Shown here: positions 54,123-61,423 of the stretch, piece after piece
How the letters are laid out: every line of letters starts with the position of its first letter
Position numbering within the stretch: the first letter of the stretch is position 1
Assembly (NCBI GenBank): GCA_017622875.1
Contig: JAGAQG010000052.1
Span: forward strand, 1-64,000
From: Lachnospiraceae bacterium
Lineage (GTDB): Bacteria; Bacillota; Clostridia; Lachnospirales; Lachnospiraceae
Length of the DNA: 64,000 nt
Direction: 5' to 3'
Notes under the pieces: model-generated
Seen by the model: only the letters and a program-made list of their open reading frames with translations
The model's database searches: none
What the model was told of the DNA's origin: nothing
Made by a program: the position numbers and the translations under genes

Positions 54123-54151
54123 TTGACATTAAATGGTGCTTTGCATATAAT
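54123..54151 (+). promoter_or_regulatory. Consensus promoter of the repeat RNA
   Basis: TTGACA (54123-54128), 17 bases, TATAAT (54146-54151), a perfect match. Transcription should start near 54158. It has no coding frame before the terminator at 54305-54347. Confidence 0.87.
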
Positions 54152-54157
54152 AATATT

Positions 54158-54347
54158 AGATGAAAAGCGTGCTTTTCAAGTGGGCTAACACTAAAATCTG
54201 ATATGCTTGTCAATCTGATGATTGACCGTTGGCGGACAACACTAAAATCCGATATGTTTGCCAGTCTATACTGGTCGTTGACAGACAACACTAAAATTAG
54301 CCGCAAAAAGAGAGTATGTAGTGCAATGGTACTATTACTCTCTTTTT
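54158..54347 (+). ncRNA. Short RNA of three structured repeats, candidate type III antitoxin
   Basis: Three units end in the identical AACACTAAAAT (54187-54197, 54238-54248, 54287-54297), 51 and 49 bases apart, the last two followed or preceded by CYGATATGYTTG. Each unit has its own hairpin, with different bases but preserved pairing: GAAAAGC/GCTTTTC (54162-54177), GTCAATC/GATTGAC (54209-54226), CCAGT/ACTGG (54261-54274). A second small stem GTTG-N5-CAAC recurs in units two and three (54228-54240, 54277-54289). No coding frame fits. A consensus promoter precedes it, an intrinsic terminator follows, and a nuclease-like gene comes next. This is the layout of type III toxin-antitoxin loci (ToxIN, CptIN). 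The function is inferred. Confidence 0.68.
54305..54347 (+). terminator. Intrinsic terminator between repeat RNA and nuclease gene
   Basis: AAAAAGAGAGTA (54305-54316) pairs with TACTCTCTTTTT (54336-54347); inner TAGT (54319-54322) pairs with ACTA (54331-54334). In type III systems such a terminator keeps antitoxin RNA in excess over toxin mRNA. Confidence 0.93.
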
Positions 54348-54370
54348 AAATTTGTAAAGGAATGAAAAGC

Positions 54371-55027
54371 ATGAAATATACCAAAGAAGAGGCGCGCAGA
54401 GTCGTTCTTAACTGTGCAAAGTTATATCAACAAAAGTTATTGAACAAGAGGTTTATGATAATATATCGAGAACGTCTGGATAATAGAATTCGTTATATAG
54501 AAGTGGTATTTCTGGAGAGAAACTATCAACATTTAACGGGATTGGAAATGGTTGATTCGCAAGGAAAAAAATTACATAATCAATCTGTGAACTTTTACAG
54601 AAAATGTATTGAAAATAAACTAGGTTTAGATGAATTTGAGTTTAAATCATCTGGTACAACGCAATTAAAACTTATGGCATTGCCAGCATTAATGCATATG
54701 ACTAAAATAACTAAGATTACTGGTGATTACAATAATGTACGCCCATATCTTTTGGTTGATAAAGTAATAGGTGGCATTAATTTTTGTCTTGGACTAAGCA
54801 AAGAAAAAGATTATTTTGTTCCGTCATCCGCATTGCTGGAAAATATAAAGAATTTGACGGATTCACCTTCGCAAGTTCTTGCGATTTTAGAAAAAAGCGA
54901 TAAAAGTAAGAAATATTCAATTGTAAAACATGTTGCGAAAGGTTTGAATTTAAAGAAGATTTTGCTACCAGCTGAAATTAAAGAAATGATTAATTTGGAT
55001 AATTATATATACAAGAAGAATAAGTAA
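54371..55027 (+). CDS. PBECR4-like nuclease domain protein, candidate RNA-regulated toxin
   Basis: 218 residues from ATG 54371, 10 bases after AAAGG (54356-54360); an ATG at 54362 leaves no spacing. The core FMIIYRERLDNRIRYIEVVF, LERNYQHLTGLEMVDSQGKK, FYRKCIENKLGLDEFEFK and TTQLKLMALPALMHMTKI resembles PBECR4, one of the phage Barnase-EndoU-ColicinE5/D-RelE-like nuclease families. It also has basic stretches suited to RNA binding. It stands alone, between the repeat RNA terminator and a second terminator. In type III systems the toxin is an endoribonuclease with a related fold that cuts its own repeat RNA. The toxin role is inferred; a phage-derived orphan is the alternative. Confidence 0.68.
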   Translation: MKYTKEEARRVVLNCAKLYQQKLLNKRFMIIYRERLDNRIRYIEVVFLERNYQHLTGLEMVDSQGKKLHNQSVNFYRKCIENKLGLDEFEFKSSGTTQLKLMALPALMHMTKITKITGDYNNVRPYLLVDKVIGGINFCLGLSKEKDYFVPSSALLENIKNLTDSPSQVLAILEKSDKSKKYSIVKHVAKGLNLKKILLPAEIKEMINLDNYIYKKNK

Positions 55028-55037
55028 AAATATTTCA

Positions 55038-55067
55038 CAGGTGTCAAGAAAAAATACTTGACACCTG
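55038..55067 (+). terminator. Terminator after the nuclease gene
   Basis: CAGGTGTCAAG (55038-55048) pairs with CTTGACACCTG (55057-55067), an 11-pair perfect stem, followed by a short T-rich stretch. Confidence 0.75.
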
Positions 55068-55086
55068 CATTTCCTTGTAGTAATAT
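55058..55086 (+). promoter_or_regulatory. Promoter of the ylxM-ffh operon, nested in the terminator
   Basis: TTGACA (55058-55063), 17 bases, TAATAT (55081-55086). The -35 lies inside the 3' arm of the preceding terminator stem, leaving no free sequence between the accessory block and the SRP operon. Confidence 0.6.
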
Positions 55087-55119
55087 ACCCTAGGATGCTG
55101 AAAAAAGTAGGTGAAAAGC

Positions 55120-55461
55120 ATGGATGAAATCTTAAAACAGGCGCTTCTCTACGATTTCTACGGAGAGCTTCTGACAGCCCATCAGAAAGAAATTTATGAA
55201 GAAGTTGTTTTGGATGACTGCAGTTTAAGCGAAGTTGCTGAAGCCCACGGAATCAGCCGACAAGGCGTTCATGACTTAATTAAAAGATGTCAGAAGATGC
55301 TGGAAGGTTATGAAGAAAAACTGAAGCTGGTCGAAAAGTTCTGTACGATCAAAGAAAAGATCAAGCAGATTGAACAATTGACAAATGAGGTTTCCGAAGA
55401 ACCGGAAAAGCAGCTGCAGGATATCAAAAAATATGCAGCAGAGATTTTAGAGGAATTATAA
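55120..55461 (+). CDS. ylxM: YlxM family SRP-associated DNA-binding-like protein
   Basis: 113 residues from ATG 55120 (AGGTG 6 bases upstream); a GTG at 55111 lies within that site. Helix-turn-helix: LLYDFYGELLTAHQKEIYEE, then LSEVAEAHGISRQGVHDLIK, and a C-terminal coiled-coil-like segment. In streptococci YlxM binds the SRP and modulates FtsY activity. It lies 3 bases before ffh. Confidence 0.94.
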   Translation: MDEILKQALLYDFYGELLTAHQKEIYEEVVLDDCSLSEVAEAHGISRQGVHDLIKRCQKMLEGYEEKLKLVEKFCTIKEKIKQIEQLTNEVSEEPEKQLQDIKKYAAEILEEL

Positions 55462-55464
55462 TAG

Positions 55465-56823
55465 ATGGCATTTGATAGTTTATCAGAAAAATTACAAAAC
55501 GTATTTAAGAATTTACGCAGTAAAGGACGTCTGACAGAAGAGGATGTAAAAGCAGCCTTAAAAGAAGTAAAGCTTGCGCTTTTGGAAGCCGATGTTAACT
55601 TCAAAGTCGTAAAACAGTTCACAAAAGCCGTTCAGGAAAGAGCTGTTGGAGAAGAAGTATTAAACAGCTTAACACCGGGCCAGATGGTTATCAAGATCGT
55701 AAATGAAGAGCTTGTCAAAATGATGGGTTCTGAAACGACAGAATTGAAGCTTCGACCATCCAATGAAGTGACAGTCATTATGATGATGGGTCTTCAGGGT
55801 GCCGGTAAAACAACCACAGCAGCAAAGCTTGCAGGAAAGTTAAAAGCCAAAAGTAATAAATGGAAACCGCTCCTGGTTGCATGTGATGTTTACCGTCCCG
55901 CTGCCATCAAGCAGTTACAGGTAAACGGTGAAAAACAGGGCGTAGATGTGTTCTCCATGGGAGACGGACATAATCCAGTAAACATTGCGAAAGCAGCTTA
56001 TGAGCACGCAAAGAACAAAGGTTACTCGGTTCTGATCTTAGATACCGCAGGTCGACTCCAGATTGATGAAAACATGATGGAAGAGCTGCAGAACATTAAG
56101 AAAGAATTAAACGTTGACCAGAGTATTCTTGTTGTAGACGGTATGACCGGTCAGGAAGCTGTGAATGTGGCAAATACATTTGAAGAAAAGGTCGGTATCG
56201 ACGGTGTGATCCTTACAAAATTAGATGGTGATACACGAGGCGGTGCGGCGCTCTCCATTCGAGCAGTGACTGGAAAACCGATTCTCTACATTGGTATGGG
56301 TGAGAAGCTCTCAGATTTAGAGCAGTTCTATCCGGACCGAATGGCTTCCCGTATCCTGGGTATGGGCGATGTCCTTACATTGATTGAAAAAGCAGCAGAA
56401 GAAGTGGATCAGGAAAAATCCAAACAGATGCTGGATAATATGAAAAAGAACCAGTTCGGATTCGACGATTACTTGGAAAGTATGAATCAGATGAAGAAAC
56501 TGGGGGGAATCTCAAGCGTTCTCAGCATGATGCCGGGAATGGGCGGAGCGCAGATGAAGCAGATCGAAGATGCCATGGATGAAAAGAAGATGGCCAGAAT
56601 CGAAGCAATCATCCTTTCCATGACTCCGCAGGAGAGAAGAAATCCTGATGTTATCAATCCATCTAGAAAGCGAAGAATCGCAAAGGGTGCCGGGGTTGAT
56701 ATCAGCGAAGTAAACAGACTGGTGAAACAGTTTGAACAGAGCAGAAAGCTCATGAAACAGATGCCTGGAATGATGGGCGGTAAACGTGGTAAAAGAGGAA
56801 GATTTGGAAAACTTCCTTTTTAA
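55465..56823 (+). CDS. ffh: Signal recognition particle protein Ffh
   Basis: 452 residues. N domain, then G domain with MGLQGAGKTTTAAKLAGKL (G1), CDVYRPAAIKQL, LDTAGRL (G3), LTKLDGDTRGGAALSI (G4), and the Met-rich M domain (LSMMPGMGGAQMKQIEDAMD, ending KQMPGMMGGKRGKRG) that binds 4.5S RNA and signal sequences. It works with FtsY (36394) to target membrane proteins. Confidence 0.98.
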   Translation: MAFDSLSEKLQNVFKNLRSKGRLTEEDVKAALKEVKLALLEADVNFKVVKQFTKAVQERAVGEEVLNSLTPGQMVIKIVNEELVKMMGSETTELKLRPSNEVTVIMMMGLQGAGKTTTAAKLAGKLKAKSNKWKPLLVACDVYRPAAIKQLQVNGEKQGVDVFSMGDGHNPVNIAKAAYEHAKNKGYSVLILDTAGRLQIDENMMEELQNIKKELNVDQSILVVDGMTGQEAVNVANTFEEKVGIDGVILTKLDGDTRGGAALSIRAVTGKPILYIGMGEKLSDLEQFYPDRMASRILGMGDVLTLIEKAAEEVDQEKSKQMLDNMKKNQFGFDDYLESMNQMKKLGGISSVLSMMPGMGGAQMKQIEDAMDEKKMARIEAIILSMTPQERRNPDVINPSRKRRIAKGAGVDISEVNRLVKQFEQSRKLMKQMPGMMGGKRGKRGRFGKLPF

Positions 56824-56876
56824 CATAAAGTATAAACATTAAATTTTATTGAAAGAAAAATTATGAGGTGAACAAA

Positions 56877-57122
56877 ATGGCAGTTAAGATCAGATTAAGA
56901 AGAATGGGACAGAAAAAAGCTCCTTTTTACAGAATTATTGTAGCAGATTCCAGATCTCCAAGAGATGGTAGATTCATCGAAGAAATCGGAACATACAATC
57001 CAAACACAGACCCAAGCACATTCAACGTAGACGAAGAAGCTGCAAAGAGATGGTTAGCAAACGGTGCTCAGCCAACAGAAGTTGTTGGAAAAATCTTCAA
57101 ATTAGCAGGTATTGAAAAATAG
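56877..57122 (+). CDS. rpsP: 30S ribosomal protein S16
   Basis: 81 residues from ATG 56877 (GAGGTG upstream); the ATG at 56868 is too near that site. [20 protein letters not shown] and [16 protein letters not shown] are diagnostic. It follows ffh as in Bacillus. Confidence 0.98.
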   Translation: MAVKIRLRRMGQKKAPFYRIIVADSRSPRDGRFIEEIGTYNPNTDPSTFNVDEEAAKRWLANGAQPTEVVGKIFKLAGIEK

Positions 57123-57147
57123 TTAGAACCCGCTTGGAGGTGGAGAT

Positions 57148-57378
57148 TTGAAAGAATTAGTTGAAGTAATTGCGAAAGCACTCGTAGAAAATCCAGATGA
57201 GGTTGTTGTTACAGAGACTGAAAAGGAAAGAGTAATCGTGGTAGAACTTCGTGTGGCTCCATCTGATATGGGAAAAGTTATCGGAAAGTCAGGAAGAATT
57301 GCGAAAGCAATCCGTTCAGTAGTAAAAGCAGCATCTTCTAACTACGATAAGAAGGTTGTTGTAGACATTATGCAGTAA
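57148..57378 (+). CDS. khpA: KH-domain RNA-binding protein KhpA
   Basis: 76 residues, TTG start behind GGAGGTGGAG. The KH loop is [13 protein letters not shown] (about 50-62). It binds RNA, pairs with KhpB/Jag, and influences cell division and small-RNA function. Its gene lies between rpsP and rimM in many Firmicutes. Confidence 0.95.
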   Translation: MKELVEVIAKALVENPDEVVVTETEKERVIVVELRVAPSDMGKVIGKSGRIAKAIRSVVKAASSNYDKKVVVDIMQ

Positions 57379-57383
57379 TTGAT

Positions 57384-57412
57384 AAGGGGCTTGTGAAAGC
57401 CCCTTGTTTTTT
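57384..57412 (+). terminator. Intrinsic terminator between khpA and rimM
   Basis: AAGGGGCTT (57384-57392) pairs with AAGCCCCTT (57397-57405), followed by GTTTTTT. It lies in the middle of the operon, so rimM-trmD need readthrough or a separate promoter. Confidence 0.88.
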
Positions 57413-57434
57413 CATTAAATCAATAGGAGAAATA

Positions 57435-57944
57435 ATGGAACAGTTATTAAGAGTTGGTGTCATTTCCTCAACCCATGGGGTCAGAGGGGAAGTAAAGGTC
57501 TATCCGACTACGGATGACGCAAATCGATTTAAAAAGCTGAAAAAAGTTGTCCTTGATACAGGCAGAGAATACATTGATCTTGAGATTTCCGGTGTGAAAT
57601 TCTTCAAAAATCAGGTCATCTTAAAGTTCAAGGGCATTGATAATATCAATGATATTGAAAAATATAAAGGCAAAGATCTTCTGGTACACAGAGAAGATGC
57701 TGTGAAGCTGGAAGAAAATGAAAATTATGTGGCAGACTTAATTGATTTAAAGGTTGTCACAGATGAAGGCCAGGTGCTTGGCTGCCTGACAGAAGTTATG
57801 GAGACAGGTGCCAATGATGTGTATGTGGTAGAAACAGAAGATGGAAAAGAGCTTTTGCTTCCAGCCATCAGAGACTGTATTTTAGATGTAGATCTTGATG
57901 AAGAAGTCATGACAGTACACATTTTGCCAGGACTTTTTGACTAG
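57435..57944 (+). CDS. rimM: 16S rRNA processing protein RimM
   Basis: 169 residues from ATG 57435 (AGGAGA upstream). The longer frame from 57393 runs through the terminator stem and is rejected. [20 protein letters not shown] is the N-terminal signature; the C-terminal PRC-barrel part ends [20 protein letters not shown]. It helps mature the 30S head and is followed after 12 bases by trmD. Confidence 0.96.
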   Translation: MEQLLRVGVISSTHGVRGEVKVYPTTDDANRFKKLKKVVLDTGREYIDLEISGVKFFKNQVILKFKGIDNINDIEKYKGKDLLVHREDAVKLEENENYVADLIDLKVVTDEGQVLGCLTEVMETGANDVYVVETEDGKELLLPAIRDCILDVDLDEEVMTVHILPGLFD

Positions 57945-57956
57945 GAAGGAAATGCG

Positions 57957-58697
57957 ATGAATTTTTATATTTTGACGTTATTTCCGGAAATGGTCATGCA
58001 GGGCTTAAATACAAGTATCATCGGTCGTGCGGTGAAAAATGGTCTTCTTAATATAGAAGCGATCAATATCCGTGATTTTGCTCAGAACAAACATGGTCAG
58101 GTGGATGATTACACTTATGGCGGCGGTGCAGGGTTGCTTATGCAGGCAGCGCCAATTTACCGGGCTTACGAACATATTTGTGAGAAAATCGGTAAAAAAC
58201 CGCGTGTGATTTATCTGACACCACAGGGTGATGTGTTCAATCAAGGGTATGCGGAAGAATTTTCCAAAGAGGAAGATTTGATTTTTCTCTGCGGACATTA
58301 TGAAGGAATTGATGAACGTGTTCTGGAAGAAATCGTGACAGATTATATGTCTATTGGCGATTATGTGCTGACGGGAGGGGAACTGCCTTCCATGGTCATG
58401 ATTGATGCCATCAGCCGACTGGTTCCGGGGGTTTTGAATAAACAGGCATCCCACGAGATTGAATCCTTTCATGACAATCTGCTGGAATATCCGCAGTACA
58501 CAAGACCGGAAGAGTGGCATGGAAAGAAGGTGCCGGACGTACTATTATCCGGACATCATGTCAATATTGAGAAGTGGAGAAGAGAGCAGTCTCTAAAGAG
58601 AACTTTAGAGCGCAGGCCGGATCTTTTGGAGAATGCAAATCTTACAAAACAAGATAAAAAATACTTGCAATCCTTAAAGGAAAGTGATAATATATAA
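57957..58697 (+). CDS. trmD: tRNA (guanine-N1)-methyltransferase TrmD
   Basis: 246 residues. The knotted SAM fold is marked by YLTPQGDVFNQGYAEEF, FLCGHYEGIDERV and SIGDYVLTGGELPSM. It methylates G37 of tRNAs reading CNN codons and prevents frameshifting. The end of the gene is followed by the structured rplS leader. Confidence 0.97.
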   Translation: MNFYILTLFPEMVMQGLNTSIIGRAVKNGLLNIEAINIRDFAQNKHGQVDDYTYGGGAGLLMQAAPIYRAYEHICEKIGKKPRVIYLTPQGDVFNQGYAEEFSKEEDLIFLCGHYEGIDERVLEEIVTDYMSIGDYVLTGGELPSMVMIDAISRLVPGVLNKQASHEIESFHDNLLEYPQYTRPEEWHGKKVPDVLLSGHHVNIEKWRREQSLKRTLERRPDLLENANLTKQDKKYLQSLKESDNI

Positions 58698-58826
58698 TAC
58701 GTTGTGAGTATAAGAAGAGATGGTCCTCTGTTACAAGTGTTCGCGGCAACAATGTGCGAACCGGTTTGTGAAATGCAAACTATAGTGAAGTATTAAGAAC
58801 ATCCGGAAATAAGGAGGAAACACACA
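58698..58826 (+). promoter_or_regulatory. Structured rplS leader
   Basis: In the 129 bases before rplS, GTTCGC (58739-58744) pairs with GCGAAC (58756-58761) and GTTTG (58764-58768) with CAAAC (58776-58780), giving two adjacent hairpins. This is the position of the known L19 leader, a site for feedback by the ribosomal protein; membership in that RNA family was not tested. AAGGAGGAAA (58811-58820) is the ribosome site. Confidence 0.5.
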
Positions 58827-59174
58827 ATGAATAGCATTATTAAAAACATCGAAGCAGCTCAGGTAAAAGCTGAAGTTCCAGTATTCCATGTAGGTGATAC
58901 AGTTAAGGTTTACGGAAAAATCAAAGAAGGTAACCGCGAACGTGTTCAGGTATTTGAAGGCGTTGTATTAAAAAGACAGGGTGGCGGAGCTAGAGAAACT
59001 TTCACAGTTAGAAAAACATCTAACGGTGTTGGTGTAGAAAAAACTTGGCCATTACATTCTCCAAACGTAGAAAAAATTGAAGTTGTTCGTTACGGTAAAG
59101 TAAGACGTGCGAAACTCAACTACTTAAGAGATCGCGTAGGTAAAGCTGCTAAGGTAAAAGAATTAGTAAGATAA
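58827..59174 (+). CDS. rplS: 50S ribosomal protein L19
   Basis: 115 residues, family length. [40 protein letters not shown] and [18 protein letters not shown] are typical. Located at the 30S-50S interface. It follows trmD as usual and ends at its own terminator. Confidence 0.98.
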   Translation: MNSIIKNIEAAQVKAEVPVFHVGDTVKVYGKIKEGNRERVQVFEGVVLKRQGGGARETFTVRKTSNGVGVEKTWPLHSPNVEKIEVVRYGKVRRAKLNYLRDRVGKAAKVKELVR

Positions 59175-59182
59175 TGATTTCT

Positions 59183-59220
59183 GGGGACAAATGCATACGC
59201 ATCTGTCCCCGTTTTCGTTT
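59183..59220 (+). terminator. Intrinsic terminator after rplS
   Basis: GGGGACA (59183-59189) pairs with TGTCCCC (59204-59210), with ATGC/GCAT pairing inside, then GTTTTCGTTT. Confidence 0.9.
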
Positions 59221-59247
59221 CAGGGTACGAGTGTTTGAGGAGTAAAG

Positions 59248-59820
59248 ATGGCAGGCTTAACATTCCGAAAAAGAAAGAAAAGAATTAATTACAATATTAT
59301 TAAAGAGGGCTTTGTCTGGTTGGCAGAGCTTGCGTTGGCATTTTTTATCGCTTGTCTTTTGGTCGTAAATTTTGGCGTAATGACAAGCAATGTTGGACAG
59401 TCCATGGAACCGACACTGGCCAGCGGAGACAGAGTATTGACAAATCGACTGATCTATAAGTTGACAGATCCGAAACGCGGCGATCTGGTGGTATTTAAAC
59501 CGAATGGAAATGAAAAGTCTCATTATTATATTAAGCGTGTTGTGGGACTGCCGGGGGAAACGATTCAGATTATAGATGGATTTATTTATATTGATGGCGA
59601 AGTCCTCGTAGAAGACATCAAATTTGACAAGATGGAATATGCGGGAATCGCAGAAGATCCAATCAAGCTCGGTAATGACGAGTTTTTCGTTCTCGGGGAT
59701 AACAGAAATGCCAGTGAAGACAGCAGAAATGCGGAAATTGGCATGATTAAGAAACAGGATATTGAGGCCCAGGCGTGGTTCAATGCGACGATGGGTGACA
59801 ATTTTGGAAAGATAGAGTAA
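59248..59820 (+). CDS. lepB: Signal peptidase I (first copy)
   Basis: 190 residues. One N-terminal membrane segment (about 22-44, LAELALAFFIACLLVVNFGV), catalytic Ser 52 in VGQSMEPTL, catalytic Lys 96 in YYIKRVVGLPGE, and FVLGDNRNASEDSRN. It removes signal peptides from exported proteins. It starts 73 bases after rplS and 12 bases before rbgA, so the peptidase gene is built into the ribosome-maturation operon. Confidence 0.95.
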   Translation: MAGLTFRKRKKRINYNIIKEGFVWLAELALAFFIACLLVVNFGVMTSNVGQSMEPTLASGDRVLTNRLIYKLTDPKRGDLVVFKPNGNEKSHYYIKRVVGLPGETIQIIDGFIYIDGEVLVEDIKFDKMEYAGIAEDPIKLGNDEFFVLGDNRNASEDSRNAEIGMIKKQDIEAQAWFNATMGDNFGKIE

Positions 59821-59832
59821 GGAGGAAGAAAC

Positions 59833-60684
59833 ATGCAGGTTCAGTGGTATCCTGGTCATATGACCAAAGCAAAACGTATGATGCAGGAAAACATCAAATT
59901 AATTGACTTAGTAATCGAGCTGGTGGATGCGAGAGCACCATTATCCAGCAAAAATCCGGACATTGATGAACTTGGCAAGAACAAATTCCGATTGATTTTG
60001 TTAAATAAGGCAGACCTTGCAAGTGAAAAGGGCAATGCGATGTGGACAAAATATTTCGAAGAAAAGGGATATTTTGTTGTGAAGATCAATTCCAGAAGCG
60101 GTGCGGGGATGAAACAGATTTCTGCGACGATTATGGAAGCTTGTAAAGAAAAGATTGAGCGTGACAGAAAACGCGGTATTTTGAACAGACCGATTCGTGC
60201 CATGGTCGTTGGAATTCCAAATGTAGGCAAATCTACATTTATTAACAGCTTTGCAGGAAGAGCAGCGGCAAAAACCGGAAATAAGCCGGGTGTTACAAAG
60301 GGGGCACAGTGGATTCGCTTAAATAAACAGGTGGAACTTCTTGATACACCGGGAATTTTATGGCCGAAATTCGAAGACCAGGCAGTGGGTATAAAATTGG
60401 CGATTCTTGGTTCTGTTAATGATGAGATTCTGAACATTGATGAACTGAGTGTGGAACTGATTAAGCTTTTGAATGAATATTTCCCGGAAGTGATCAGTGA
60501 ACGTTATCAGATTGGGAAGCATGAAGAACCTGTGAAAGTACTGGAAGAAATTGCGAGAGTGCGTTCCTGCCTGTTAAAGGGTAACGAACTGGATATTTCC
60601 AAGGCTGCGAGCATTTTGATGGAAGATTTCAGAAGCGGACGACTGGGCAAATTAACGCTTGAATTCCCACAGGTAAGTGAGTAA
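59833..60684 (+). CDS. rbgA: Ribosome biogenesis GTPase RbgA (YlqF)
   Basis: 283 residues. GTPase motifs are circularly permuted: G4 LLNKADLA comes before G1 GIPNVGKSTFIN and G3 LLDTPGILWP, as in the YlqF/RbgA family. N-terminal MQVQWYPGHMTKAKRMMQEN is diagnostic. It is needed for late 50S assembly (L16 incorporation). AAGGAGGAAG lies upstream. It is flanked by two signal peptidase genes. Confidence 0.96.
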   Translation: MQVQWYPGHMTKAKRMMQENIKLIDLVIELVDARAPLSSKNPDIDELGKNKFRLILLNKADLASEKGNAMWTKYFEEKGYFVVKINSRSGAGMKQISATIMEACKEKIERDRKRGILNRPIRAMVVGIPNVGKSTFINSFAGRAAAKTGNKPGVTKGAQWIRLNKQVELLDTPGILWPKFEDQAVGIKLAILGSVNDEILNIDELSVELIKLLNEYFPEVISERYQIGKHEEPVKVLEEIARVRSCLLKGNELDISKAASILMEDFRSGRLGKLTLEFPQVSE

Positions 60685-60727
60685 TATAATAATATTGTAA
60701 GATAAGAACTTAACTTGGGAGAAACTT

Positions 60728-61414
60728 ATGTTTAAGAAATTTAGTACAAAGAAAAAAGATCGTGAAAACGATTTGGAATTAGATGAAGTAGAATTTTTGG
60801 ACTTAGATGAGATGGAAGATCTGGAAGTCATAGATTTGGATATTGTTGACCTTGATAAAGAAAAAACAGAGGAAAAAGAGTATTCTTTGAAAAGAGAAAT
60901 TATCAGTACGGTATTGTATTTACTTGCAGTTGTTGCGCTTACATTCTTATTTGTGCAGTTTGTGGGTCAAAGAACACACGTGAATGGGGATTCCATGAAT
61001 GTGACACTGGAAGATGGAGATAACCTGATCGTAGATAAATTAAGCTATAGATTTACTGATCCGGAACGTTTTGATATCATCGTTTTCCCGTATAAATATC
61101 AGGAAAAGACCTATTATATTAAGCGTATCATTGGTATGCCGGGTGAAACTGTGCAGATTATAGACGGTATGGTTTATATTGATGGTGAAATGCTGGATGA
61201 AACCTACGGAAAAGAAGTTATGCAGTATTCAGGTGTTGCATCTGATCCGATTACCCTTGGGGAAGATGAATATTTTGTCCTTGGGGATAACAGAAACAAC
61301 AGTTCTGACAGCCGAGATCCGAGTGTAGGAAACATTCAGAAAGACCAGATTATTGGTAAAGCATTTATCAGAATTTGGCCATTGAACAAATTTGGAATTT
61401 TAAAACATCAATAA
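60728..61414 (+). CDS. lepB: Signal peptidase I (second copy, acidic N-terminal extension)
   Basis: 228 residues. An acidic cytosolic tail of about 50 residues (LELDEVEFLDLDEMEDLEVI) precedes one membrane segment (about 57-80). Catalytic Ser 89 in VNGDSMNVTL, Lys 132 in YYIKRIIGMPGE, and VLGDNRNNSSDSRDPS follow. It is similar but not identical to the copy at 59248 (shared QIIDG.VYIDGE block), so the two arose by duplication around rbgA and may have different substrates. It ends 9 bases before rnhB. Confidence 0.93.
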   Translation: MFKKFSTKKKDRENDLELDEVEFLDLDEMEDLEVIDLDIVDLDKEKTEEKEYSLKREIISTVLYLLAVVALTFLFVQFVGQRTHVNGDSMNVTLEDGDNLIVDKLSYRFTDPERFDIIVFPYKYQEKTYYIKRIIGMPGETVQIIDGMVYIDGEMLDETYGKEVMQYSGVASDPITLGEDEYFVLGDNRNNSSDSRDPSVGNIQKDQIIGKAFIRIWPLNKFGILKHQ

Positions 61415-61423
61415 GGAAATGCT

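Noticed and set aside
54187-54297. CRISPR array with repeats AACACTAAAAT
   Set aside because: Only three copies of an 11-base core, spacers are themselves palindromic, a promoter and terminator bracket the unit, and no cas genes are present.
58005-58520. 171-codon minus-strand frame opposite trmD
   Set aside because: Shadow of trmD; no family features.
59856-60437. 193-codon minus-strand frame opposite rbgA
   Set aside because: Lies wholly inside a confidently identified gene and has no ribosome site or recognisable domain.
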